From Ailanthus altissimus (taxonomy: Eukaryota; Streptophyta; Magnoliopsida; Sapindales; Simaroubaceae), in the NCBI GenBank assembly GCA_946807835.1, contig OX327700.1, positions 22,914,001 through 22,978,000 of the forward strand: a DNA stretch of 64,000 nucleotides. Direction: 5' to 3'. The notes beneath the pieces were generated by a model that saw only the letters and a program-made list of their open reading frames with translations, did no database searches and was not told the DNA's origin. Within the stretch, counting starts at the first letter, position 1; every line of letters starts with the position of its first letter. Shown here piece after piece: positions 47,522 through 58,730 of the stretch. The translations under genes and the position numbers were made by a program.

Positions 47522-48070
47522 TTAATCAATCAGTTGATCAACACTTGGAGCATAAATAAGAATTCGTCATGTTAGAAGTGGGATGAATTGTCTTCCTGCT
47601 GCATAGTCAAGAAAAGATAACAACTCGTTATAAAAACCATTAACATTTAACAAACCAATGGGTTTTTGGTAGATTTGTAATTGTGCCTACGAGACAATTT
47701 GAAAATTTTCCTCCAAGGTCCCGAAACCTCCTAGTAAAGTTATGAAATCATTTGCATGCCTAAGCATTTGTGCTATTCGCTCGTGCATAGATGAGACATG
47801 TAACTCATCCCCAACTGTTTTTCCTACAATATTTTCAATAGCTAGAGGTTTTGGAATGATACCCAAAACTCGACTACCTTTATTGTATGCACATTTTGCC
47901 ACAGACCCCATTAACCCATGGTTACCTCCTCCATATACTAAATGTATATTTCGCTTAGCTAATACCTTACCAAGATTTTCTGCAGTTTTTACAAACTCTT
48001 CAGTTTTTCCAGGGTTAGATCTACAAAAGACATAAATTTTTGTAAATTGATAAGCTGAGGTTTCCTTCAT
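47522..48070 (-). pseudogene. Intronless LOG-like (cytokinin-activating enzyme) pseudogene
   Basis: A 183-codon region stays in one frame on the minus strand and covers nearly all of a LOG protein (cytokinin riboside 5'-monophosphate phosphoribohydrolase). Motifs: VFCRSNPGK near the start, LVYGGGNHGLMGSVA, RVLGIIPK, MHERIAQM and GGFGTLEE, then [20 protein letters not shown] after the first stop. The usual PGGxGTxxE signature reads LGGFGTLEE, having lost its first Pro. Two in-frame stops occur (47687-47689, replacing the Trp normally before AQL, and another near 47564). Plant LOG genes normally have several introns; none is present, so this is a retrocopy. It lies antisense within the cargo gypsy. 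Confidence 0.85.
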
Positions 48071-48645
48071 TATTATGTTCACCCTAATTTTGAATGTTTT
48101 CGAATTTGTATAACGCTGCAAAAACAATGTATATATAAAAAAAAAATTGATAACAGCTGTGGAGCATATGTGTAAGTATGTTCAAGTATATATTTTTCTC
48201 AGTTCTTGTGAGGCAAAAAGAAAATAATGGGTTTTATTTTATCATTTATAAGGGATAATAAACCGTAAAATTTTAAATAAATATTTGTTGATATTTAAGT
48301 GTGATAAAGTTGTGTCGAAAGCGTAATGAGTTATGTAAGATGATTAAGAAAAGTCAAATAAAAGCCCATTTATAGACTTAGGGATCTTGCCGTCTTGGCA
48401 TTAATGGCCGACAATGCATTTATAACTTGAAGACTTTTTAGGCTAACATCTGGACTTTTAGACTTAAGGCCAAATTAACTTTAATAATTACAAGGATTTT
48501 TGTGGTCCTAACATAGACTTTTTGGCCAATAGATTAAAAGTAGACATGACATAAAGATAAATCACACTTGACATAAAGATAAGTAAAAGCACTCCTGTCA
48601 TGATTAACTGCTAAATGATGAGTTGCTTGAATTATCACTATTGTA
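48071..48645. other. Gap between LOG retrocopy and caulimovirid-like fragment
   Basis: AT-rich DNA with no recognisable gene. It may contain 5' sequence carried with the LOG transcript. Confidence 0.45.
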
Positions 48646-49808
48646 TCATTGGGTAAAGTCATTGAATTGGGCCCAGAAAATTCTCGTGTCTGGTGATGTG
48701 GTATCCATTGAACTGGTTCTCATCAATGCAGTTGCTTCTCTTTGGACTTCGCTGTCAGTTGAATAAGGTTGAGAATCTTGAAATAATGATAAAGTCAAGT
48801 TGGGTTGGTGAGATGTTTCATCAATTTGTATGTGGTCACCTGGCATACTAGGCTGTGGAAAGTTGTCCAGGTTTAGAGAAAGTTCATTTGGATTTGGAAA
48901 GTAGTGGTGGTGTCTAAAGTAGTCAGTCTCTCTTTGATGTGATAAAGCTGCACGGATCTGGTTTCTGTGAAAAAATGGAATTTGCATTATTCATTCTTTC
49001 AGAAAAGTCTGGTGGCACATTCTCTCAAGGTGCTTGGTCATGGGGAGAAATCCATATCGAATGTGAAATAATTTAATTTTCTTTTGCCAATACCTTTTCA
49101 AGTGCTCTGAGCTCCATTTTGTGTTCTTCTTGGAATAACTGCAAAGAGTATGGGAAAGTGAAATAATCTTTAACAGTATGGTAGTAATGAATCTTATAGT
49201 TTGAGAATATCATTCCTTTTCTTTAGAGTAATAGGATTGTGTACAGATGTTTGGGATTGACTGAACTATTTACGTGCCTATACAACATGTGTTGTAGCTT
49301 GCTATTCCACCAAGATTTTGGATAAAACCATTTGAAAAAAATGCGTACAGGATTTTCTTCATCATGTTGCTGTATCCAGTCTAGAGTATTTTATAATAGA
49401 AGCTCCGTTGCAATGATGTATAGATTCAACAGATACCAAAGTAGGTAAAGGATGGATTTTGACTATTTTTAGAGATGAGTGATTCGATGGAGATGAAAAA
49501 TTAGGTAATCCAGATTAAAAAGAGGACCGCCGATTACAGAGTAACCATGCTCTTGAACTGCCTCTATTGCATAATGCTGGATTAATTCTTTAGCTGCTGA
49601 GTGAAGTATTCTGGTTTGGATGAGCTCTTGGAGTTTAGGAGAAGTAAAAGGTACTGAAGGAGTGACTATGAAGTTACTCATCATAAATATGGTAAGAGGG
49701 TTGGTTTTCTTTATTGCTAGAAAAATGATTATGAGGCTTGGGCTATTTATAAAGTTTCATGAAAGAAAATCAGCAATCGTTTTGTCCTTTCCTTTTATGT
49801 GGATGACG
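48646..49808 (-). pseudogene. Caulimovirid-like endogenous fragment (RNase H end plus second ORF)
   Basis: On the minus strand, 49808-49759 reads as the end of a reverse-transcriptase/RNase H polyprotein of caulimovirid type (VIHIKGKDKTIADFLS). About 75 bases later an ORF opens (ATG at 49684). It can be followed in pieces to 48646, about 345 codons, through stops and frameshifts near 49469, 49150 and 49010. This second ORF has no function I recognise; features include a FFKWFYPKSWWNSKLQHML stretch near 49350-49290. A polyprotein followed by an ORF of unknown function resembles published descriptions of florendoviruses. That link is inference. The copy is broken and cannot be expressed intact. 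Confidence 0.5.
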
Positions 49809-50358
49809 TTAAAGAAATAGTTAAAAAAACCATCTTTGCCATCGCAGTAATTATGCTAGTGAAATCTTTTCTGTTTAAAACTGAGCATATTAGAAAAAAG
49901 TAGACATGTCAATCTCAATGAGAAATGATGTCCAATAAGATAGACTATTCTTTTAAAAGAGTTAAAGTAAGAGATATAATACTGAGATCTGTGGTTTAAG
50001 AATTAATTAAATTAAAGGTCTTTTCATTGAAGTTGATTTCAGATCATTTAAGATAATGCCTTCAATATTCTGATTTGAATGACAACTTAGTTGAGTAGAA
50101 ATACTAAATTATTTTCATTTTGAGAATGATATTAAGGTAATGAATGATATTATGACATATGAGTACATGTTGAAGGGATTAAAATTTTTAGGGAAGTTCA
50201 GAATTATATTTAAGAGACTAGTATGGGTATTCTACATCTATGTTATTCTTTAATGAATAAAAGGTAAAGTGTATAGATGCCCATTAAATATTGAACGAAC
50301 GGGTGAAAAGAATAAAAATATGTGTGTATAAATTTTATAAATCAACTCTATATTTATT
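49809..50358. other. Cargo region, mostly unrecognised
   Basis: Possible further decayed RNase H sequence on the minus strand near 49809-49870. Beyond that nothing can be read with confidence before the gypsy integrase end. Confidence 0.4.
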
Positions 50359-50727
50359 GGTCCATTTGAGATCCTTGAAGGCACAGATGACGTGGTTGAT
50401 CAACTTTTCCTTTCGCGTTATTATTATAAGTCCATAATGTGTACCATGTGTTCATTTTTTGGATATATGTTTTGTACTCCTCTTATATACTAAGCTATAA
50501 GTCACTTAAACTTAGAGATAATCTAACATATGAATAAGTATTTATCAGGATTTTGGACCAAAATGAGCAAATTTTATATACCATATACCAAGAAGATTGC
50601 TTTGTAAAGGTTTTATGAATAAACTATACAGTAGAAAAGGCAACTTAGAAATGAGAAAAGAAAATGAGATCTAAGTATCCTCATATGTTTGCTTAAGTCA
50701 TGAATTTCAAGGACGAAATTCTTATAA
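50359..50727 (+). pseudogene. Cargo gypsy integrase C-terminal remnant
   Basis: Reads IGPFEILEGTDDV near 50359-50395, matching the GPFEI motif at the end of gypsy integrase, followed by a decayed HNVFHVS-like region. It ends with NFKDEIL-type codons (AATTTCAAGGACGAAATTC near 50703-50721), as plant gypsy pol genes do. Confidence 0.65.
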
Positions 50728-50739
50728 AGAAGAGAGAAT

Positions 50740-51980
50740 TGTGGTAACCACTTATCTAATACCGAAAAGAATAAATATTTATATATATGTATAATATTCC
50801 TATTTTATTTGTACGTGGATGATACTTAATTTATGTATTGTTATTAGTAGTGTTTGTATAGATTAAGGACATACTATTAGTATTTGGTTTATTTGCAAGA
50901 CTTTAGATTTATTTTAAGGACCAAATTATAATACTTTAAAAGTTTTGGGGGTTAATTTGTAAATACTAAACGTTAGCCTCTTAGTATAAAAATACACATT
51001 TTAAACCCTAATTTACTCATTTTTTGGGTCGAACCACCCTTTTAGAGAGAGAAAAGAGAGAAATAGAGGGGAGAGAAAGAGAAGAAGAAGAAGAAAAAAG
51101 AAGAAAAAATTTGAATTTTAGATTTAAAGAGGTATATCATAACTATTTCTCAATTTATTGGTGTTAATTAAGTTAATTCCTTTAAGTTTTGATTTATGGA
51201 CAAATGAAAAATTAGAGATTTGATGTGGATTTTGTGAAATATATTGAGAATTGATGATGATTATGTAGATAGCTTGATAAATCATGATGAATTGCAGAAT
51301 TTCTACTTGATAGTCTCTTAATTCAAAAAATTTATAAATTGTTCTGCTTCGATTCTGATTTTAGTTTTTGAGACTATAAAACTAGACATATATAGAATCA
51401 TTTGAGACTTTGAATCGATTGAAAATTTCAGAAATTAAAGTTTTAGTGAATTTACCAAAATGACCCTAAAATTCTAGAAATTTCCTATGTTAACAGTATG
51501 ATACAGTGACAAATAATTTTTGATCTGCTGAATGATTTTCAAAAATTACAAATTTTTGGAATATGATAAATTTATATGTCTAATATGATATATTCGAAGT
51601 TGAGAATTTAGATCAATGTGGTTAAATTGTTATGATTTTCTAAACTGTACCAACGCATTACAGTATTTGATTAACAAATTTTTAAAGTTGTGAAATAAAA
51701 TAGTTTTAAAATATTTTTGACAGGGATTTTGAAGTGAAATATTTATCATGAATTGAAATATGTGTCAATATTAATTATGTAATAGTTTTATAATTTTTTA
51801 GTTAATATATGATTTTATAAAATTGGGTTAATTTTTGTGATGAACCTACTAGTAACTTATTAATGATGCTTATGTAGAATTCAAGTTTGAAACTTTTACA
51901 GAATATTAATTATGAGTGCACATTATTGAATGAGTGTAAGTTATGTCGTGTGTCAGATCTCTTGGGTCTAGGGCGTGACA
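50740..51980 (+). repeat. Cargo gypsy 3' LTR
   Basis: Starts TGTGGTAACCACTTATC and ends GGGCGTGACA, followed by GACCC. Confidence 0.93.
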
Positions 51981-52396
51981 GACCCGCACTGACAGAAATA
52001 GATCATGGACAATTATTTGAGAACATACTTGCGCAACTTGCATTTTCTAGCACCAAGTTGCAACTCTTGCAACTATACAGTTACTAATGTATTCCCAGGT
52101 CTATGTCCCATTACAGACAATGCTCCAACTCTTAGATCTTCTAAGTATTATAACCAGCTAACACTTAACTGTGCTAACATTTAGTAATATATGTCTCAGC
52201 GTGGCTAACTATGAGCTCTTATCTAAACTCTTTTAGATTTGACTTGAACTCCTTCAGATCTACAATGTCTATAACGTTACATTGCATAATATCATATAAA
52301 TGGGTATTAATGATTTAATGGGAATGTACACTTGTATAAATACACAAGTATATGTACATTTAGGGATGGCACGTAAGCACCGACCCTAACAGTTAT

Positions 52397-52850
52397 GTGG
52401 TAAATCGGTCACCATCAACAGCAATCAAGTTAAAGACACCGATAGAGATGTGGACTGGAAACCAGTTGATTATTCTCGCCTTCATATATTTGGAAGTCCT
52501 GTGTATGTAATGTATATTCCCCAAGAAAAAAAGAAGCTGCATCCAAAATCCAGAAAATGTATTTTCTTGGGATATGTTAATAGAGTCAAGGGGTATCGCC
52601 TGTGGGATCCCATTACCCATAAGGTCTTCATCAGTAGAGATGTGATATTTACAGAAGATAAATTGCAAAAGAATGATGAAGATGATAGCACAGTAAAGGA
52701 AAATCTAGAGACTACAACGGTACAAATAGAAAATAATCAAGTACAAGAAGATTCTGATTCTTCTGAAGTAACACCAGAGCATGAAGAAGAAGAACAAGAA
52801 CCAGTAGAGTCTAAGGCTACAGATAATCATCAATCAACTCATGAGAAATG
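52397..52850 (+). pseudogene. Copia-3 integrase, right part
   Basis: It continues the frame broken at 43910: VVNRSPSTAIKLKTPIEMW, then the conserved LHIFGSPVYVMYIPQEKKKL and KCIFLGYVNRVKGYRLW blocks and ISRDVIFTED near 52630-52660. An acidic linker (EHEEEEQEPVES) leads into the RT. Open over 130 codons. Confidence 0.88.
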
Positions 52851-54476
52851 ACCACCGGCGTGGCACTCGGAGTATGTCATAGAGGCTCATGTTGCATACT
52901 ACCTTCTAACAGAGGATGGAGAGCCAACAACTTTCCAGGAGGCTTCTAAAAGTCAAGATGTTTCTCTATGGATGATAGCAATGCAAGAAGAAATTGAAGC
53001 CTTGCATAAGAACAAAATATGAGAGCTGGTTGCACTACCACGTGAAAGAAAAGCCATTGATAACAAATGGGTCTACAAGATCAAATGGGATGACAATGAC
53101 CAAGTAGAGCGGTATTGTGCGAGATTGGTGGTGAAAGGTTATACTCAGAAAGAATGTATTGACTTTAATGAGATATTTTTCCCTGTGGTTCGAATCACGA
53201 CAGTCAGAATAGTCCTAGAAATGTATGTTATATTTGACTTACATCTAGAGCAACTAGATGTAAAGATACTTTTCTTCGTGGAGAACTTGAAGAAGAAATT
53301 TATATACTCCAATCAGAAGGTTTTAAAAAAGAAGAAAAAGAGAACTTGGTTTACAAGTTGAACAAATCTCTGTACGGTTTCAAATAGGCGCCAAAGTGTT
53401 GGTACAAGAGATTTGATTCCTATATCATCAGCGTTGAATACAACAGACTTAGTTCAGACCATTGTACATATTACAAAAGGTTTAAAAAAGATAATAATTT
53501 CATTATTTTGATGTTATACGTGGATGACATATTTATGGCAGGCCCCAACAAAGATCAAGTCCAAGAATTAAAGGCACAGTTTGCTCGAGAATTTGATATG
53601 AAAGACTTGGGACTAGCAAACAAGATTCTAGGGATGCAAATTCACCGATATAGAAATAACAGAAGGATTTGCCTTTCTCAGAAGACTACTTAAAAAAAAT
53701 CTTATGGCGCTTCAGCAAGCAAGATTGTAAGTCAATTAGTACCCCACTCCCTATTAATTTTAAGTTATCCTCTAAGATGTGTCCTAGCAAAGAAGCAGAG
53801 AGGAATGATATGTCTCGAGTACCGTATGCATCAGCAGCGGGAAGTTTAATGTTCGCTATGATTTGTACCATACTAGACATTGCATAAGCAGTGGGAACAG
53901 TTAGTAGATACATGGCGAATCTTGGTAGAGAGCATAGGAGTTATGTCAGGAGGATCTTTAGATACATTAAGGGTACCTTAGATGTTGCTTTATGTTACAG
54001 TGAATTTTATTGTTAAAGGTTATGTAGATTCAGATTTTGCAGGAGACCTTGATAAAAGAAAATCCAATACTAGCTATGTGTTTAAACTTGCAGGATAAGC
54101 TATAAGCTGGGTTTCAAAACTGCAAATTGTTATGGCATTATCTATTATAGAAGTATAATACATAGCAGCTACACAAGCTTGTAAGGAAGCAATTTGGATA
54201 CAAAGATTACTAGAGGAGCTCAGGCACAAGCAAGAGAAAGTTCAATTGTTTTGTGACAGTCAGAGTGCCTTGCCCATTGTAAGAAATCTAGTTTTTCATT
54301 CAAGAACGAAGTACATAGGTGTTCGATATCACTTTGTTCGAGAAGTGGTAGAAGATGAAAGTGTGGATATAAAAAAAATTCATACAGATGATAACCTAGC
54401 AGATATGTTGACTAAGCCCATCAATGCCAACAAGTTTGTATGGTATAGATCCTTGCATAGCCTAGCAGACACGTAG
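52851..54476 (+). pseudogene. Copia-3 reverse transcriptase and RNase H
   Basis: RT blocks in order: W-ELVALP near 53022, NKWVYKIKWD near 53060-53090, ARLVVKGYTQKECIDFNEIF near 53119, LEQLDVK, the intact catalytic YVDD at 53517-53528, and LGMQIHRYRNN. RNase H begins near 54025 (GYVDSDFAGDLDKRKS) and ends with LFCDSQSALPIVRN and ADMLTKPINANKF near 54390-54440. At least five stops or frameshifts occur, several of them at Trp or Gln codons. Confidence 0.9.
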
Positions 54477-54540
54477 GCAACTTTACTTTGGCAAATAAGA
54501 AAAAATGATGTGGAGACTTGATTGATTCTCAATCAACTCT

Positions 54541-54554
54541 CTAAGTGGGAAAAT
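54541..54554 (+). promoter_or_regulatory. Copia-3 polypurine tract
   Basis: CTAAGTGGGAAAAT immediately upstream of the right LTR, the plant copia form. Confidence 0.8.
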
Positions 54555-54970
54555 TTTTATCAGCTAGCACCGTGTGCCAGCTGCATAACAATTTGCTGGC
54601 ATGCAGTGCCAAAAAAATTGTTATAGTAGACAACCTTTTTAAGGTTGTCCACTCGCTCAACTCTCCCTATAAAAGAGAGAGTTTAGCAATTCATTTTCTC
54701 ATTCAATTTAGAGAGAGTTTCAAAAGCTTTGTGTATGTTTTTGAGTGATTTGAGAGAATTTGGTATATTGGAGTTTTGGGTTGTAAGGCTAAAACACTAC
54801 AATACTTGTATTCTTCATTTCTAATAGTAATAAATTCTTCTGTCTTCGCCCATAGACGTAGGCTAAAAGCTGAACCACGTAAACTCTTGTGTTTTATCTT
54901 ATTTTTATTTTTATTATTTTTTCAATTTCGCTTTAACTGTGACCCTGCATCACCCTTTAATTTCTTAATA
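54555..54970 (+). repeat. Copia-3 3' LTR
   Basis: 416 bp, homologous to 41508-41923. Its first bases (TTTTATCAG) and last bases (TTAATA) have decayed from TGTTAGCAG and CTAACA. It is followed by the target duplication GCTGA. Confidence 0.92.
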
Positions 54971-54975
54971 GCTGA

Positions 54976-55518
54976 AACCTCAATCACTCAAAAACTGCAT
55001 GCATGAGCTACGAACTTGTCAGTATAGAGCCAAAGTAATTGAAAGTCTTTACCAACTAGAATTAAAAAAATCAAGAAGCATATTGAGGAGCTATTAAGGG
55101 CTTCTCAGATCAATATGGCTGAGATTCAAGGGCTTGAGAGAGAGCTTGAAAAATTACCTATGAAGGAAGCGCAATTTTGGTTTCATCAAGCATGTGTGGA
55201 TTGGTTATGCTACAGTGGTCAGAACTCCAAGTTTTTCCATTCAAAAGCATCTAGATGCAGAGTTAAAAATGAAATCTGGGGACATTTCAAATCATTTGGA
55301 GTCTGGTGTGAATCAGAGAGGGAAGTGTCTCATATTATTTCTAATCATTTTCATGAGCCTTTTCTTTCAACCGAGCCTAGTTTAGATAGTTTGTGGGTTT
55401 TTGTTTCAAAGGTTTCTAACCACTAATTAGTCTCTTTGGATCGGATGTTGAAGGAACCATTTACAGCTTTCAAAGTTTATAGAGCAGTTCTTTCTATCAG
55501 ATCCAATACCAAATGAAT
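54976..55518 (+). pseudogene. LINE-2 fragment, right part (linker before RT)
   Basis: It continues the LINE-2 frame from 41507. The ORF 55115-55426 reads LEKLPMKEAQFWFHQACVDW, then NSKFFHSKASRCRVKNEIWG and GVWCESEREVSHIISNHF: the W-x-x-x-x-x-VDWL and NTKFFHxxA blocks of plant L1 ORF2. After a stop, a SLDRMLKEPFTAFKVYRAVL stretch leads to the RT threshold near 55515, where gypsy LTR sequence begins. The RT itself is not seen in this window. Confidence 0.85.
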
Positions 55519-55524
55519 TTCATG

Positions 55525-57254
55525 CAATTTAAAGTTTAAACTTTTTATTGTTAATTATATGTTGGAGAGTAGGATTTCATGAAAAGAGAGGGATTTAGGT
55601 TTTTGAAAAACTCTAACCCTTGGTTTTAGAGGTAATTTCGTAATTCACTAAATTAATGGCTTAAATTATTATTTTCTTCATTTTAGGACCCGTAGAAAAT
55701 TTACGGAACTAGTTGAACCCCATACCGCAAAGTTTTCATCGATCCATCAAGTTGGTAAGTGTATAACTCGTTATGTTATCGTTTTATGTAATAGATTTTG
55801 TTTAGAATTGTCAATTTTGGTATTAATTTACTTATCAATGAATAATTGTACACTTTGTCTCATTTAGGAGGATTCGCGAGGGTAACGTGTCCCGACAACG
55901 TATTTTCGATAAACATCAACACTTTTTGTGGGTGGGATTTATATTATATATGTGTATATATAGTTTATTTCTCATATTAAAAATTTTGTTTATTACGCAT
56001 CATTTTATAAAGTCTATGAAACATGATGAGTACTTAATTTTTAATTAAATTATTTATTTTACCTTATTAATTTAAATTCTTGAACATATTTAAATCAAGC
56101 ATTTATTTTTCGTTATGAAAAAAGCATTTATATTATAGTTTGACTTCTCAAACATTTGTAAGTAAAGTTATAGATTGTTATATTGATAAAAATATGTTTA
56201 AAAAATGTATTTATTTTACTATAAGACATGAGATGAGATTCAATGAGTTTGCAATTGTAAAAATAGAAGTAGTTTTCAAATCACTAGGCAGTACCCTCCC
56301 CCATTAGCTAGAGATATGAGATTCAAGCCATTAAGACCCGTCTATACACACACATAGACTTTGGGCCGTGTGTATGGACACTTTGCTCTTTGGGAGCCAA
56401 TTTTCTCTGCGCATGGATAAGACGAAGATTTGAGATGATATATAAATAAGTACATCCAACGCTCTGCTCGAGAGATATCTTGGGTACGACAAAATTTTTC
56501 CCCTATGTACTAGTTTAGTGTAATGTTTAAAAAAAATGATTTAAATACTTAAATATTTATATCCCATGACATATAATTACATGTGATCCGATTTTTTAAA
56601 ATTATTTATAATATTATATCATATCTTGTAGAATTTTCATTTGTAGCATGACTAAAATGAGATTTGATGATTCTTATGATATTTTAAATTATTTACATCA
56701 TTTATGTTAAGATTGATATTTATAGTTTAAAGGTTTATTATTATTATTGTTATTATTATCATTATCATTTTTCTCATTTTATTTTAAATTTATTTCACTC
56801 ACTGAGTTTTGTGAAAACTCCCCCCCTTTCATTCTTTCCCGTCTCAGAAGACAGTAAACATCCTCAGCTCAGCAACTAGTTAGGGTAGGTTATGTGGTGG
56901 TGCTTTTATGTCTTTTGTGAGCCATATAGGATATATGGACTCTCTTTTTTCTTTTGGGCCTATAGGAATTTAGCATATTTAGCTTGTAGATTATAAATTT
57001 GTATTATGGTATTTATATTTTTGGGGCTTTTGATACCGTGAGCTTGATAACTCTATCTTATATACTTAGAATATGTTGACGTGTGAGTTATAAGTGCTTT
57101 AAATTATAGGTTTTGAGAATGTCCATAAAACAAGAAAAACTCTGCCAAAATTTTGGTAGAATTCCTAGTGTAGAGAGCGTTCTTAAATTACCCACAAGAT
57201 AACAGTCAAGATCCGTCCTAAAGTTAATAGAAAACTGTGGGGCGGGTCATTTCA
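55525..57254 (+). repeat. Chromovirus-type 5' LTR, 5' truncated
   Basis: Homologous to 62521-64000 and ends GGGCGGGTCATTTCA. Expected full length, judged from the right copy, is about 2.1 kb. Confidence 0.85.
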
Positions 57255-57256
57255 GT

Positions 57257-57268
57257 TGGTATCAGAGC
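57257..57268 (+). promoter_or_regulatory. Chromovirus-type primer-binding site
   Basis: TGGTATCAGAGC, two bases after the LTR, matches the iMet-type site perfectly. Confidence 0.9.
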
Positions 57269-57360
57269 ATAAGTTATAGATCCTGTAAACTTTCTTGTTT
57301 TTTAATAATTTTAGTATTGTAGTTAACATAGTTGGGCTGATATTTTTATAGGCACCACCA

Positions 57361-58730
57361 TGCCACCACGTCGTACTAGACCTATCACTGAGCTAAACCT
57401 AGGCCTATCCTAGGCATCGTAGGGATGCCTAGGCCTATACTAGACCTACTAGACCTATCCTAGGCATCATAGGGAAAATAAGCCGATAAATGAAGGTGCA
57501 GCAAAATCAAATGCACCTCCACCTGTTCAGCAAGTTTTCGTAACCCCGCCCATGATTGATATGCTTGCTTAGCTTGTGACTGCAGTTGTACAAAATCAGG
57601 CTCAAACACATGCTAGCATTAACACCATTGAGCAAGTGAAGAATCTTAGGGTAAGAAATTTTGATGGCTCGGGAGATACTTCAGAGGCTGAGTCCTGGTT
57701 AGATAAGGTGGAGCGCATATTTGATGTGATGAGGTGCTCAAATGAAGAGAAATTATCGTTTGCCACATTCTTGCTTGAGAAAGGTGCACTCTATTGGTGG
57801 AGATCAATACAAGAGCACTATCAGACCCCTGAAGAGATTACTTAGGCAGTATTCCGAAAGGAATTCTATAACCACTTCTTTCCTACTGTGTACCGGGAGG
57901 GTAAATGAAAAGAGTTTCTTCGCCTAACTTAAGGTTCTATGTCATTGAGCAGTATGAGAGAAAGATTTTAAATCTTTCACGGTTTGCTACTGCGACAATT
58001 TTCACAAAGAAAGAGAAATGCACTAAGTTTGAGGATGGTTTACACTGTGAGATTCATACAACTGTGACAGTTTCTGGCTTCGGTGAGTTTGAGAAGTTAG
58101 TGGAGGTTGTAATGAAGTTAGAACAAAGTATCAATAAGTCGCACAGGATTTTAGCTGTAAGACAAAAACGTAATCAGGAGTGACAGATGGTAGCTCTAGC
58201 AGTAGGCCGCCTAAGAGAGGAGGCAGTCATGCAACTAATTCATATGGCTTCCAGAGAAGCCAGAGTTTAAGGTATATAGAATGACAGAGACAGAGTTTTA
58301 GTCAAGGCTCAGTATAGCAACCCACATGAAACAAAAACCAAGGATCTAGTGGTAGAGGTAGCGGAGGCTACCATGATGACTGCTTAACCAGCGCTAGACA
58401 CACAGTGTAGAACTTGTGGCAAGAACCATCAGGGACAGTGCTTGGTTGGGAGTAGTGCTTGTTACCATTGTGGTCAGATTGAACATATTAAGAGATATTG
58501 CCCAACTTTGGCTCATGGTGATAACTCTACTCAAAGGTCTATGCCATAACACTTCCAGAGAGACTTCGGTCAGACTCAAGGTCAGAGGAGTGTACAAACA
58601 AGAGGTTTTACATTGACTGGTAGGACTCAGACTTCTACTTTAGGCCGGAGGGGCCAACCTAGTCGACCTCGTGCTCAGGCTCAAGTTTTTTCCTTGACAC
58701 AACAAGAGGCATAGGCAACACCAGATTTTG
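57361..58730 (+). pseudogene. Gypsy gag
   Basis: The ATG at 57361 opens MPPRRTRPITELN. A short internal repeat of CCTAGGCATC/CTAGACCTA phrases (57400-57475) disturbs the N-terminus. Then come the retrotransposon gag domain (VRNFDGSGDTSEAESWLDKV near 57645; GALYWWRSIQEHY near 57784) and a CCHC knuckle CYHCGQIEHIKRYC near 58459-58500, with all four ligands intact. Stops at 57571, 57843, 57906, 58181 and others break it. Confidence 0.88.

Larger units (their letters stand above)
45744..51980 (+). mobile_element. Gypsy element with foreign cargo (non-autonomous)
   Basis: LTRs of about 1.24 kb (45744-46976, 50740-51980) share TG...GGGCGTGACA ends. The target duplication GACCC lies at 45739-45743 and 51981-51985. 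A PBS TGGTATCAGAGC lies at 46985-46996 and a purine tract AAGAAGAGAGAA precedes the right LTR. The element keeps the first codons of gag (ATG at 47130) and the last part of pol (from about 50359). Everything between, about 3 kb, is unrelated: a LOG-like pseudogene and a caulimovirid-like fragment, both on the minus strand. It therefore carries acquired DNA in place of its polyprotein. It could only have moved with proteins from another element. Confidence 0.88.
43911..52391. mobile_element. Long solo LTR, copy B (about 2.24 kb), split by gypsy element
   Basis: Ends TGTTATCGGCGG and CGACCCTAACA are flanked by GTTAT (43906-43910, 52392-52396). Removing it restores the copia-3 integrase frame as IACY-VVNRSPSTAI. 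LTR sequence proper is 43911-45743 and 51986-52391. The rest is the gypsy element 45744-51980 and its second target-duplication copy. It is homologous to the truncated copy at 39318-41284. No internal domain, PBS or purine tract is present. The parent family is not recognised. Confidence 0.88.
41508..54970 (+). mobile_element. Copia-3: near-complete Ty1/copia element split by nested insertions
   Basis: Two 416-bp LTRs (41508-41923 and 54555-54970), a target duplication GCTGA on both sides (41503-41507, 54971-54975), an iMet-type PBS and a purine tract AAGTGGGAAAA define the element. Gag, protease and integrase run to 43910 and integrase resumes at 52397. Between them is an 8.5-kb block: a solo LTR that itself holds a gypsy element. 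Without these inserts copia-3 is about 5 kb, the normal size. It lies in LINE-2. Scattered stops show it is dead, but long open stretches suggest it is younger than copia-1 and copia-2. Confidence 0.95.

Noticed and set aside
47687..48127. Functional LOG gene
   Set aside because: There is an in-frame stop after GGFGTLEE, loss of the signature Pro, no introns, and location inside a retrotransposon. It is a retro-pseudogene.
39318..52391. The two long LTR copies (39318-41284 and 43911-52391) as the LTR pair of one element
   Set aside because: Copy B has its own target duplication inside the copia-3 integrase and copy A lies outside the LINE. They are independent insertions.
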